NCBI RefSeq assembly: GCF_014653695.1
Contig: NZ_BNAR01000024.1
Location: 43,034 to 107,033 of the forward strand
DNA from: Lentzea cavernae
GTDB taxonomy: Bacteria > Actinomycetota > Actinomycetes > Mycobacteriales > Pseudonocardiaceae
Direction: 5' to 3'
DNA: 64,000 nt
Shown piece after piece: positions 53,238 through 61,199 of this stretch (position 1 is its first letter; each line of letters starts with the position of its first letter). The notes under the pieces are model-generated. The model saw nothing but the letters and a program-made list of their open reading frames with translations. It was not told where the DNA came from and did no database searches. A program made the position numbers and the translations under genes.

Positions 53238-54827
53238 TCAGAACGGCCAGGTCGCGTTCTGGCCCGCTTCGAGAAGCGGGACCATGCGGAACGTCGCGTC
53301 CGACAGGCCTCCGAATTCGTGCCTGCCGGCCTTGCCGGTGGCGTACGCGGCGTTCTTGTAACCACCGAGGTTGAACCCGTACACCGGCACGTGCTTCGGC
53401 ACGACGTCCGAGACCCCGTTGCCGTAGTACCCGGACATCGTCTGCATGTCCGAGATGATGAACACGCGGTCGTGACCCCGGTACGAGCGCTTCAGCGACC
53501 CGACGATGTCGGTGCCGTGCCCGACCTCTCCGATCCGCTCGAGGAACCGGCTGACCTCGCGGATCACCGACGCCCCGCGCGGCACGTCGTGCCGGAACGT
53601 GCCGTCCGCGAACCCGACGACGTCGACCTGCTCGCCCTTCGCGCCCAGTGCGACGCCGAAGACCGCCGCGGCCTTGGCCGGGGTGACCTTCGAGCGGGCC
53701 GAGATCGCGCCACCCGTCATCGACGCCGAGGTGTCGATCAGGATCAGCGACCGGCCCGGCAGCGCGGGCAGGTTCGACAGCGACGCCTGCAGCGCCTGGT
53801 CCAGGGCGTGGCCCCAGCGCAGGCTCGGCGCGGCCTCGTAGGCGGACAGGAAGCGGAACGGGAACTGCCGCGAGCGCGCGACCTGGCCGGGGTCGGCCAG
53901 ACGTGCCGCGACCTGGGACGCGACTTGGTCGGACATGCCGGCCTCGTCGAAGTTCCTGAGGTTGCGGAGCGCGGCCATGTACCCCATGGACGGCGCGAGC
54001 GCCTCCCACACCTCACGGGTCAACGGCCCCTGCAGCCAGCCGGCCACGGCCTCCCACGTCATCCCGGCGCCGCGCAGCACGTCGACCGCGTCGGGACGCG
54101 AGAAGAGCGCACGGCGCTGCTCCACGGGCCACGCCATCAGCTCCCGGCGGGCCGCGATCACGCGCAGCGCCTCGGGCACCGAGGTGTCGGCGTCGCGGCG
54201 GCGGTCGAGGACGTACTGGAAGAGCGAGCCCTGCCACGAAGCGGCAGGCGAGGGGTGGGCGAGGTTCAGGACGTCGGCCATGCGGAAGCCGCGGGCGTCG
54301 CTGTCCCACTTGAGGACCGCGCGCTCGTCGTACAGGCGTCCGACGGCGTCGGCGATGCCGCGCTTGATCGGCTTCGGCACGCGCCGGCCGTTCTGGGCCG
54401 TCCAGTACGCGAGGAGTTCGCCCGGCTCGTCGGCGCGCTGCAGGACGGAGTCGACGACGGCGCGGTTGGTGACGCCCGCGCCGGACTCGGCCACCAGTCG
54501 CGCGAGGACGAACTCCGCCGCGCCCACCAGCGACGCGGTGCGCATGTTCGCCTCGCCGCGCAGCCACGCGAGCAGGCGCGCGGTCCACTCGGGATCCGCG
54601 AGCGCCGCCTCGTGCACTAGCTGGGCGAAGCGGTTGTCGCGCTGGGTGCCGGACTCGTAGAAGGTGTCCTCGCCGCCCATGTTGGACACGGCGAGCAGGA
54701 ACAGCTCGGACTTCGTGTCGCGCGCGTAGCCGTCGCCGCCCTCGTAGGTGCGGCCGGTCGGTCCTGGCGCCGTGGCGACAGGGCTGGTGCCCGCCGGACG
54801 TGCGCGGAAGATGTTGAACTTCGCCAT
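53238..54827 (-). CDS. rsr: TROVE-domain Ro60-like RNA-binding protein
   Basis: This 529-residue bacterial orthologue of Ro60 has a HEAT-repeat ring (TROVE domain, about 15-360: NRFAQLVHEAALADPEWTARLLAWLRGEANMRT) and a C-terminal von Willebrand A domain. The MIDAS motif is intact (LILIDTSASMTGG), followed by DVVGFADG and GHGTDIVGSL. Ro proteins bind misfolded RNAs in the ring and Y RNAs on its outside, and guide exoribonucleases. Three Y-RNA-like genes lie immediately upstream on the same strand. ATG 54827 is chosen because it begins the TROVE family N-terminus after GGGGGAAG. No RtcB or other RNA ligase gene is nearby. Confidence 0.93.
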   Translation of the reverse strand: MAKFNIFRARPAGTSPVATAPGPTGRTYEGGDGYARDTKSELFLLAVSNMGGEDTFYESGTQRDNRFAQLVHEAALADPEWTARLLAWLRGEANMRTASLVGAAEFVLARLVAESGAGVTNRAVVDSVLQRADEPGELLAYWTAQNGRRVPKPIKRGIADAVGRLYDERAVLKWDSDARGFRMADVLNLAHPSPAASWQGSLFQYVLDRRRDADTSVPEALRVIAARRELMAWPVEQRRALFSRPDAVDVLRGAGMTWEAVAGWLQGPLTREVWEALAPSMGYMAALRNLRNFDEAGMSDQVASQVAARLADPGQVARSRQFPFRFLSAYEAAPSLRWGHALDQALQASLSNLPALPGRSLILIDTSASMTGGAISARSKVTPAKAAAVFGVALGAKGEQVDVVGFADGTFRHDVPRGASVIREVSRFLERIGEVGHGTDIVGSLKRSYRGHDRVFIISDMQTMSGYYGNGVSDVVPKHVPVYGFNLGGYKNAAYATGKAGRHEFGGLSDATFRMVPLLEAGQNATWPF

Positions 54828-54870
54828 CGGCTCTTCCCCCTCGGAGAAACAAAAGGGGAGCCCACGAACC

Positions 54871-55019
54871 CCACACGTGTCCGAGATCAAAGTCGCGGAA
54901 GGTACGTAGCTGCTCTGCCGTTTTGAGCTACAGCCGGTTTCCCGTCTGGCGGGACTCGAACCCGCAACCCGCCCATTAACAGTGGAAGTAACCCTCTGCT
55001 TCGCACCGGACACGTGTGG
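54871..55019 (-). ncRNA. Y RNA a with permuted tRNA-like domain
   Basis: The predicted 149-nt RNA is closed by a perfect 13-bp stem (54871-54883 with 55007-55019). Inside it, on the minus strand, come a conserved Ro-stem segment (54985-55007), a T-arm with 5-bp stem and loop TTCGAGT (54949-54965), and directly a 7-bp acceptor-like stem with one A-G mismatch capped by GAAA (54931-54948). Then come TA and a D-arm, GCTC with a 9-nt loop holding GG and GAGC (54911-54928). This is the layout expected for a bacterial Y RNA whose tRNA mimic is entered through the anticodon-stem position. Confidence 0.85.
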
Positions 55020-55027
55020 AGTTGTGC

Positions 55028-55102
55028 GCTCCCGAGGTCAAACGCGCCCGCGGCATGGGTTTCATCTCGAATGAAGTAGCCGTGGACTTTCGCACCGGGT
55101 GC
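55028..55102 (-). ncRNA. Y RNA c, short form without tRNA-like domain
   Basis: This predicted RNA of about 75 nt sits between the other two. It keeps the shared 5' part (minus strand CCCGGTGCG, then GCTACTTC; 55073-55096 on the plus strand) and the shared 3' part TTTGACCTCGGG (55031-55042), closed by a 7-bp stem with an A-A mismatch. Its middle is a small TTCAT/ATGAA hairpin in place of T-, acceptor and D-arms. Confidence 0.6.
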
Positions 55103-55162
55103 TATTTCCATATAACCACGTCACGCCAGCGAATTAATTGTCGGCCGATGTGGAGTTGGTGG

Positions 55163-55285
55163 ACGCCCGAGATCAAATCACGGAAGGTGACGTGCTCACC
55201 GGGGTGAGCAGAGACCGGCCGGAACCGGCCTCAGGAGTTGAACCTGAGAATCACCAGAAGTAACCCTCCGCTGCGCACCGGGCGC
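55163..55285 (-). ncRNA. Y RNA b with T-arm and simplified tRNA-like domain
   Basis: This predicted 123-nt RNA is closed by a 6-bp stem (55163-55168 with 55280-55285). Its Ro-stem segment 55257-55279 matches that of Y RNA a at 21 of 23 bases, and the 3' segment 55168-55188 is also conserved. A 6-bp T-arm with the canonical loop TTCAACT (55230-55248) is followed by a 4-bp GTTC-capped hairpin (55218-55229) in the acceptor place and a 7-bp hairpin (55193-55210) in the D-arm place. Confidence 0.75.
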
Positions 55286-55318
55286 TCATTAATACAACCA
55301 CACCGCGCAAAGGGTTTT
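55286..55318 (-). promoter_or_regulatory. Promoter-like element of Y RNA b
   Basis: On the minus strand GTGGTTGTATTAATGA precedes the 5' end GCGCCCGGTGCG. Y RNA c has GTGGTTATATGGAAATA before GCACCCGGTGCG (55103-55120). The shared GTGGTT-R-TAT looks like a -10 region with its flank, about seven bases before the RNA. Confidence 0.45.
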
Positions 55319-55319
55319 C

Positions 55320-55970
55320 CTAAGGCGCCGCCTTCACGAGCCGGCGCAGGAGGTAGAAGAGGCCGACCGTCAGCAGGAAACCGACCGCGCTGATCATCAC
55401 GATCTGCTCCACGGTGTCGGCCTTCGAGCCGGCGAACACGTAGGCGGCGCAGATGGGCAGGGTTCCGATGAGCGTGTACGACATGAATTGCCGGAACGAC
55501 ACCCTGGAGACACCCGCGGACACCGACACGGTCTCCGCCATCATCGGGATCCCGCGCGCCACCCCGAAGAACCACGGCCCGAACTGACGGCCCCAGCGCC
55601 GCATCTCCGTGAGCTCCTCGATGGTCACCACCCGGCGCACCAGCAGCGGGCCCGCGAACCGCCCCAGGGCGTACCCTGCGGCAGAGGAACCCAGTGATCC
55701 GACGACCGCGAGTGCCAGCCCGAGGGGCAGGCCGAGTGCAGTTCCCGCCAGCACGATGAGCGGCGTGGACGGCACGGGCAGCAGCACGTCCACGACGAGC
55801 AGGGCGAAGATCGCCGCCGCAGCCCACATCGGGTCGATGCCGCGCACCCACGTCACGACACCGTCGAAGTCGATGAGGTCGAGTGCCTCGAACACGATCC
55901 AGCTCAGCAGCACGAAGCCGAGCACGACGGCCGGTATCCACTTCCACCGGACGCCCGTCTCATAACTCAT
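55320..55970 (-). CDS. DedA/VTT-domain membrane protein
   Basis: This 216-residue integral membrane protein of the SNARE-associated (VTT/TVP38) family has about five hydrophobic segments. Family motifs are LPVPSTPLIVLAGTALGLPLGL, GSLGSSAAGYALGRFAG and FFGVARGIPMMAETVSVSAGVSRVSFRQF. Family members act as lipid flippases or scramblases or in proton-motive-force upkeep. The ATG at 55970 starts MSYETGVRWKW, just before the first helix. It ends next to the Y RNA b promoter but has no evident link to the Ro locus. Confidence 0.88.
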   Translation of the reverse strand: MSYETGVRWKWIPAVVLGFVLLSWIVFEALDLIDFDGVVTWVRGIDPMWAAAAIFALLVVDVLLPVPSTPLIVLAGTALGLPLGLALAVVGSLGSSAAGYALGRFAGPLLVRRVVTIEELTEMRRWGRQFGPWFFGVARGIPMMAETVSVSAGVSRVSFRQFMSYTLIGTLPICAAYVFAGSKADTVEQIVMISAVGFLLTVGLFYLLRRLVKAAP

Positions 55971-56040
55971 CGGGTGATGGTCGCCCACGTCGATCCGCCG
56001 GACAATCCGCCAGTGGCGCAGGTTCCGCGAAGGGACACAC

Positions 56041-56445
56041 ATGAGTGACGATCTCGTGCCTTTTCTGGGGCACTGGGTGCTCGACCCGGCACGCTCCGCA
56101 TACACCGGTGGCACTCCTCCGAGGAGCGGCCACTACGACCTGAGGCTCGAGAACGACCGCCTGGTCGTCAGCATCGAGGGCGTGCTGGGGTCCGGTGACC
56201 CCATCCGCACCGGGTACACATTGGACCTGTGGCACGACACGCCGATGAGCGTCGGTCACGTGGACCGCGTGCGCACGGTCGTCGAGCCGCGCCGGTTCTG
56301 CACGATCGCCTACGCGGGCGCGCAAGCGGTTGCGCGCGCGTGGCGGGTCCTCGGTCACCTCAACGAGATGACGGTCGTCCAGTCCGCTCCGGACCAGTTC
56401 GGGGTGTGGCGCGACGACGTCTCGGTCTACCGCAGGCAGTTCTAG
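56041..56445 (+). CDS. Hypothetical protein, possibly lipocalin-like
   Basis: This 134-residue soluble protein with alternating strands (FLGHWVLDPARSAYTGG, SGHYDLRLENDRLVVSIEGV, TGYTLDLWHDTPMSVG) suggests a small beta-barrel of the kind seen in lipocalin-like proteins with a GHW-type opening. No catalytic motif is seen. The ATG follows AAGGGAC by six bases. Its 3' end overlaps the convergent UbiB-like gene by four bases. Confidence 0.7.
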   Translation: MSDDLVPFLGHWVLDPARSAYTGGTPPRSGHYDLRLENDRLVVSIEGVLGSGDPIRTGYTLDLWHDTPMSVGHVDRVRTVVEPRRFCTIAYAGAQAVARAWRVLGHLNEMTVVQSAPDQFGVWRDDVSVYRRQF

Positions 56446-58340
56446 GCACCCGGAGATGAACGGGGCCTGAACACCGCGACGACGACGCGCAGGCCCAGCA
56501 GCACGCTGATGATCAGCAGGTTGTAGCCGAACACCTGGTACAACCCGACGTCCGGCGAGATCTGCGGCCCGCCGGTCGAGCCGAGCAGCAGCACCGCCAT
56601 CACGCCCGCGGTCGCGCCCAGCGCCGTGAGCATCGCCTGGTGCAGCAGGCCCGTGATGAACGACCGGTCGCGTTCGTCCGCGAACAGCCTCATCGACATG
56701 CTCAGACGTCCCTGCTCCATGGCCCCGGTGATCCGGTCGATCCGCCGCGGCAGCCGCCGCAGCATCGGCAGCACGGCCTGGAGCTCCTCAGCCATCGTCC
56801 GCTTCACCGACTCCGGCGTGAGCCGTTCGGAGATCTGCTCGGCCGCGAACGACCGCGACTCGACCACGATGTTGAAGCCCGGCGCCAGCACCGCCAGCGT
56901 GCCCTCCAGCGTCGCCAGGGCCCGGAACACGGCCGCGATCTCCGGCGGGATGCTCAGCCCGAACCGCGACACGATCAGGAACAGGTCGCCGAACATCTCC
57001 ACGTCCGGCCGCATGCCCGCGCCGAGGTGCCGAGCCATGAACTGACCGAGCGCGCGCTCCAGCCGTTGCTCGTCGATGTCCTCCGGCCGTGAGGTCAGCT
57101 CCAGCAGCGCGTCCGTCAGTCCTGCGGGGTCGCCGCGGTCGATGGCGAGCAGCAGCCGTTGCAACGCCGAGCGCAGCGCGGAGTCGATCCGCCCGACCGA
57201 GCCGAAGTCGAGCAGGCCCAGGCGTCCGTCGGCGAGCAGCAGCACGTTGCCGGGGTGCGGATCGGCGTGGAAGACGCCGTCGAGCATCACCTGGCGCAGC
57301 ACGAAGCGCAGCAACGTCCGTGCGAGCCCCTCGTCCTCGGAGGCACCGCGCAACGGCACACCGTCGAGCCGGTCCATGACGAGCACGCGGGAAGTCGACA
57401 GGTGGACGTGCGGCAGCCCGACCGACGAGTCCGAGGCCGCCGCCACGGCCGTGATGTTGCGTGCCTCGATCTTGAAGTCGAGCTCCTCGCGCAACGCCGC
57501 AGCGAACCCGGCCGCGAGGTCGCGGACCCCCAGTGCCGAACCCCACCGCGTGCGCTGCAACGTCTCGGCCAGCCGGGAGACGATGTCGAGATCACCCTCG
57601 GCCGTCGCCCGCACGTCCGGCCGTTGCACCTTCACGACGACCTCGGCGCCGGAGCGCAACACGGCCCGGTGCACCTGCGCGATCGAGGCGGCGGCCAGGG
57701 GCTCGGGATCGACCTCCTGGAACGCGTCGAGCCCGACCTCGGCGTCGAGCACCTCCCGGACCTGCTCCCACTTCGCCGCCGGCACCTTGTCCTGCAGCAG
57801 GCTCAGTTCCTCGACGAAGTCCTCGGGCAACAGGTCGGCGCGCGTCGACAGCACCTGCCCGAGCTTCACGAACGTCACGCCCGCGTCCTGCAACGCGAGC
57901 CGCAGCGACCGCGCGAGACCGGTGGACGTGCGCTCCCGGCCGCGCAGGTAGGGCCCCAGGCCGTGCCGGAAGGCGATGGCGGTGATCCGCGAGTAGCGCC
58001 GGGTCCGCGCGATCCGGCGCCGCGCCATGCCCCACCACTCGGTGGGCGGCGGGATCGACCCGGTCGGGACGATGATCTCCGCGAGCGCCAGCAGCGCGAT
58101 CACGGCGAGAATGGACAGTCCGAGTTGGAGCGTCACCAGCCCCGCGGACGGCTCGGCGGTGGTCTCGCCGAAGGCGTTCTGCGCGATGGACATCGCGAGC
58201 GCGCACGCCAGCGCGGTGCGGATGAGGCCGATGCGCAGGCCGAGGATGCGGCGCGCGGCCAGTGCCATGCCCAGCACCAGCAGCAGGAACGTGACCGGGA
58301 AGCCGATCGTGTAGACCAGGAAGTCCCCCATGCCCGGCAT
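56442..58340 (-). CDS. ABC1/UbiB-family atypical kinase
   Basis: This 632-residue membrane protein has three N-terminal hydrophobic segments (about 8-95), a UbiB kinase-like domain (about 150-440) and two C-terminal helices (about 560-622). Motifs are KLGQVLSTRADLLP (KxGQ), AAASIAQVHRA (Ala-rich loop), VVKVQRP (Lys), FHADPHPGNVLL and LLDFGSVGRI. The family supports isoprenoid or quinone metabolism, in actinomycetes probably menaquinone-linked, through ATPase activity rather than protein phosphorylation. It is a single gene; ATG 58331 is an alternative start. Confidence 0.92.
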   Translation of the reverse strand: MPGMGDFLVYTIGFPVTFLLLVLGMALAARRILGLRIGLIRTALACALAMSIAQNAFGETTAEPSAGLVTLQLGLSILAVIALLALAEIIVPTGSIPPPTEWWGMARRRIARTRRYSRITAIAFRHGLGPYLRGRERTSTGLARSLRLALQDAGVTFVKLGQVLSTRADLLPEDFVEELSLLQDKVPAAKWEQVREVLDAEVGLDAFQEVDPEPLAAASIAQVHRAVLRSGAEVVVKVQRPDVRATAEGDLDIVSRLAETLQRTRWGSALGVRDLAAGFAAALREELDFKIEARNITAVAAASDSSVGLPHVHLSTSRVLVMDRLDGVPLRGASEDEGLARTLLRFVLRQVMLDGVFHADPHPGNVLLLADGRLGLLDFGSVGRIDSALRSALQRLLLAIDRGDPAGLTDALLELTSRPEDIDEQRLERALGQFMARHLGAGMRPDVEMFGDLFLIVSRFGLSIPPEIAAVFRALATLEGTLAVLAPGFNIVVESRSFAAEQISERLTPESVKRTMAEELQAVLPMLRRLPRRIDRITGAMEQGRLSMSMRLFADERDRSFITGLLHQAMLTALGATAGVMAVLLLGSTGGPQISPDVGLYQVFGYNLLIISVLLGLRVVVAVFRPRSSPGA

Positions 58341-58421
58341 GCTAGGCCGTGCGAGCTGAGCCCCGCCCGCGCTTCCCGGCGAACGAACTCAGCGTGCAGG
58401 ACCTGGGCAGGGCGAGCTGAA

Positions 58422-58470
58422 CGCCACCGGTGTTCCAGCACGACGGCGGTGCGCTGGAACACCGGTGGCG
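58422..58470 (-). terminator. Terminator of the SSI-type inhibitor gene
   Basis: CGCCACCGGTGTTCCAGC (58422-58439) and GCTGGAACACCGGTGGCG (58453-58470) form a perfect 18-bp stem with a 13-base loop between the inhibitor and UbiB-like genes. Confidence 0.85.
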
Positions 58471-58481
58471 CGGTCAGGGGA

Positions 58482-58877
58482 TCAGAAGTCGAAGACCTTG
58501 CCGGTGTGCGCGCGCAGCACGCACGGGTTCGAGTACACCTGCTGGAAGTCGATCTTCTTGTTGCGCCACTTGCCGCGCAACGTGGCCTTGGTCGGGTTCA
58601 GCTCCATCGTGCACATCACGTCCGCCGTGCCGATTCTGCGGAAGTCGCCCTCGACGGGCGTGAGCTGCTCGCACGCCTGCTGGGCGTTGCGGTGCAGCCC
58701 GCCCGTGGGTTCGCAGGTCAGCTGCGTGGTGCTGAGCGTGCCCATCTCCGGCTGCACCGACAGCGTCACGCCGGCTGCGGGGAAGAGGGCCTCTGTCAGT
58801 GGTGCCGCCTGAGCCGTCGCGGGGATGAGCGGGGCGGCGAGCACGAGACAGGCCAACAAGATTCGGGTCCTTGCCAT
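58482..58877 (-). CDS. Streptomyces subtilisin inhibitor-like protease inhibitor (SSI)
   Basis: This 131-residue secreted protein has a signal peptide of about 24 residues (ARTRILLACLVLAAPLIPATAQAA). SSI features follow: LTCEPTGG and ACEQL (first disulfide), the reactive loop VMCTMELNP with Met as probable P1 residue, and the closing VYSNPCVLRAHTGKVFDF. The family forms tight dimers that block subtilisins. The secreted subtilase at 28.3-29.5 kb is a possible target. The start codon sits inside a 13-bp inverted repeat (58869-58900), and no clear ribosome binding site is seen. Confidence 0.9.
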   Translation of the reverse strand: MARTRILLACLVLAAPLIPATAQAAPLTEALFPAAGVTLSVQPEMGTLSTTQLTCEPTGGLHRNAQQACEQLTPVEGDFRRIGTADVMCTMELNPTKATLRGKWRNKKIDFQQVYSNPCVLRAHTGKVFDF

Positions 58878-58900
58878 GCCAACACTGTGGCGTGGCAAGG
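58869..58900 (-). promoter_or_regulatory. Hairpin covering the SSI start codon
   Basis: CCTTGCCATGCCA (58869-58881) and TGGCGTGGCAAGG (58888-58900) pair over 13 positions with one wobble-type mismatch and a 6-base loop. The minus-strand ATG (58875-58877) lies in the stem. Confidence 0.55.
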
Positions 58901-58964
58901 ACCCGCGATTCCATTCAACCGGGCGGTAACACCAGATCGTGTAAACCGCCGCGACTCAGTGCAA

Positions 58965-59834
58965 CTAGACGCCGCTCAGTTCCGTCCCGGCGAGCGCGGC
59001 GGCGACCTGCTTACCCACCGCAGCCATGCCCTTGGCGTTCGGGTGAACGGGGAACGCGAGGCTCGTCGGGATGATGCCCTCGACCCACTTGTCCCACGGT
59101 GCCGCACACGTATCGCGACCGGAGCTGATGTCGTACGGGTTCACGAACGTGGCACCGGCGGCTTTCGCCTGTGCGCCGAGCATTCCGTTCAGCTGCTGCT
59201 GCACGTTGTCGAGGAACGGCACGTCGCCCTTCGCGATCGGCACGATCGGCCAGCAGCCACCGGACGACGGCAGGATGCGCAGGTAGCCCACGACGACGAT
59301 CTTGGCCTTCGGGCTGCGCTGCTTGATGCCCTGGAGCACCGCGGCGACCTTCGAGGCGGTGGCGTCGACGCGCTGGCCGAGCGAGTCGCCGAAGTTCGCC
59401 TTGCAGGGCGCGCCGTTCGGGTCGGAGATGCTCTTGCCGGCGCAGGTCAGGATGATGTCGGAGAAGCCGATGTCGTTGCCGCCGATGGAGACGGTGACGA
59501 GGTCGGTGTCCGGCTTCAACGCGGAGAACTGCGTCACCGACTGGCCGGGGATGCCGCTCTGGACGCCCGCCATGTCCTCGGTCTGCGCGCCACCGCAGGA
59601 GATGTCGGTGAAGTTCGCGATGCCGAGCCGCTTCGCGAGCACGGACGGGTAGTTCTGGGTGGACTTGAAACAGCTCAGCGGATCGAGCCGCTGCAGGGGG
59701 ATGAACGGTCCCGAGACGAACGAATCTCCGAGCGAGACGTAGTTCCGGTACGTGGGAGCGGCGCTGGCGTGCGGTACCAGCAGGGCCGCGAACAGGGCCG
59801 TGAGCAGGGAAACAACAGTCACTCGGCGCGTCAT
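58965..59834 (-). CDS. Secreted SGNH/GDSL esterase or lipase
   Basis: This 289-residue protein has a signal peptide (residues 1-25, ending HASA). SGNH blocks are SLGDSFVSG (Ser), CGGAQTEDM (Gly), SIGGNDIGF (Asn) and FPVHPNAKGMAAVG (His). Six Cys could form the three disulfides known in the actinomycete extracellular lipase branch. It hydrolyses ester bonds outside the cell. ATG 59834 has GAGGTAGCA just upstream. Confidence 0.92.
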   Translation of the reverse strand: MTRRVTVVSLLTALFAALLVPHASAAPTYRNYVSLGDSFVSGPFIPLQRLDPLSCFKSTQNYPSVLAKRLGIANFTDISCGGAQTEDMAGVQSGIPGQSVTQFSALKPDTDLVTVSIGGNDIGFSDIILTCAGKSISDPNGAPCKANFGDSLGQRVDATASKVAAVLQGIKQRSPKAKIVVVGYLRILPSSGGCWPIVPIAKGDVPFLDNVQQQLNGMLGAQAKAAGATFVNPYDISSGRDTCAAPWDKWVEGIIPTSLAFPVHPNAKGMAAVGKQVAAALAGTELSGV

Positions 59835-59921
59835 TGCTACCTCGTTACTGAACAGTAGGAACGTAGGACGAAGGGTGACCGGACCATTGCGCAGTGTCAA
59901 TCCCTCGACCAGGCTGGAACG

Positions 59922-61199
59922 ATGACGGGGGTGCGGAAAGTGGCAGCGGCGTCGGCCGTCGGCAACACGATCGAGCTGTACGACTTCCTGCTCTACGGCA
60001 CGGCGTCGGCGCTGGTGTTCGACAAGATCTTCTTCCCGCAGTTCGACTCGCGCGTCGGTGTGCTGCTCGCGTTCGCCACGTTCGGCGCCGGCTTCTTCGC
60101 CCGGCCGCTGGGCGGCGCGGTGATCGGTCACCTCGGCGACCGGATCGGGCGACGCCCGATGCTGGTGATCACACTGTCGGTCACGGGTGCGTCGACGGCG
60201 TTGATCGGCCTGCTGCCGACCTACGCCCAGGTCGGCATCCTGGCGCCGCTGCTGCTCGTGTTGCTGAGACTCGTCCAGGGGTTCTTCATGGGCGGCGAGC
60301 AGGGTGGTGCGTCGCTGATGGCGGTCGAGCACGCGCCGCCGGGGCGGTGGGGCTGGTACGGCAGTTGGGTGTTCATCGGGTCGCCGGTCGGGCTCGTGCT
60401 GGCGAACCTCGCGATGTACGCGTCCTCGCGCGCGTCCGGGCCGGACTTCCTGAGCTGGGGCTGGAGGCTGCCGTTCCTGTTCTCGGTCGTGCTGGTCGGG
60501 ATCGGCCTCTACATCCGGCTGCGCGTGGCGGAGTCGCCGCGGTTCGAACGGGCCGAGAAGGCGCGGCTGCCGATCGCGGAGGTGCTGCGCGACCGGTGGC
60601 GCGTGGTGCTGCTGGGCGCCGGGGTGAACCTCGGCTTCACGATCTTCATCTACGTGCTGAGCGTGTTCATGATCGGCTACGGGCGCACGGCGTTGAAGAT
60701 CTCCGCGGACGACCTGCTGATCGCGACGATCGTCGGGTCCGTGGCTCAGGTGGTGGCGGTGCCCGCCTTCGCGCTGTTGTCGGACCGCATCGGCCGTCTG
60801 CCGGTGATGTTCGGCGGCGCGATCTTCCAGGCCGCGTTCGCGTTCCCCTTGTTCTGGCTCACGGACTCGGGCTGGTTCACGTTCGCGATGGTGCTCGGGT
60901 TCGTCGGCTCCGCGGCGTTGTTCGGCCCGTCCGCCGCCTACTTCGCCGAGCTCTTCCGGACCCGCGTCCGCTACAGCGGGGTGGCGTTGAGCTTCCAGCT
61001 CGGTGCCGTGCTGGGCGGCGGGCTCGCCCCGCTGGTCGCGCAGTCGTTGCTGCGCACCGGAACCTGGGCGATCGCGCTCTACCTGATCGCCGGCGCGGTG
61101 TTGTCCGGCGTGTGCCTGCTGGTGATCGGGTCAGCGCACGAGGCGGAGCCTGCGGGCGGCGAGTCCGATGCTCAGCCGCTGGCCCCAGCCCAGTCGTAG
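59922..61199 (+). CDS. MFS transporter, metabolite:H+ symporter (MHS) family
   Basis: This 425-residue transporter has 12 hydrophobic segments. The MHS opening is AAASAVGNTIELYDFLLYGTASALVF, with motif A GHLGDRIGRRPML and RLVQGFFMGGEQGGASLMAVEHAP. The family imports organic acids or osmolytes such as shikimate, citrate or proline-betaine. Its C-terminal 23 codons overlap the end of the convergent NAD kinase-like gene by 69 bases, the largest overlap in the window. The transported compound is not predictable. Confidence 0.92.
   Translation: MTGVRKVAAASAVGNTIELYDFLLYGTASALVFDKIFFPQFDSRVGVLLAFATFGAGFFARPLGGAVIGHLGDRIGRRPMLVITLSVTGASTALIGLLPTYAQVGILAPLLLVLLRLVQGFFMGGEQGGASLMAVEHAPPGRWGWYGSWVFIGSPVGLVLANLAMYASSRASGPDFLSWGWRLPFLFSVVLVGIGLYIRLRVAESPRFERAEKARLPIAEVLRDRWRVVLLGAGVNLGFTIFIYVLSVFMIGYGRTALKISADDLLIATIVGSVAQVVAVPAFALLSDRIGRLPVMFGGAIFQAAFAFPLFWLTDSGWFTFAMVLGFVGSAALFGPSAAYFAELFRTRVRYSGVALSFQLGAVLGGGLAPLVAQSLLRTGTWAIALYLIAGAVLSGVCLLVIGSAHEAEPAGGESDAQPLAPAQS

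Noticed and set aside
54949..54965. Ordinary tRNA gene on the minus strand (T-arm match)
   Set aside because: A D-arm follows rather than precedes the T-arm, there is no anticodon arm and no free acceptor end with a place for CCA; it fits a Y RNA tRNA mimic instead.
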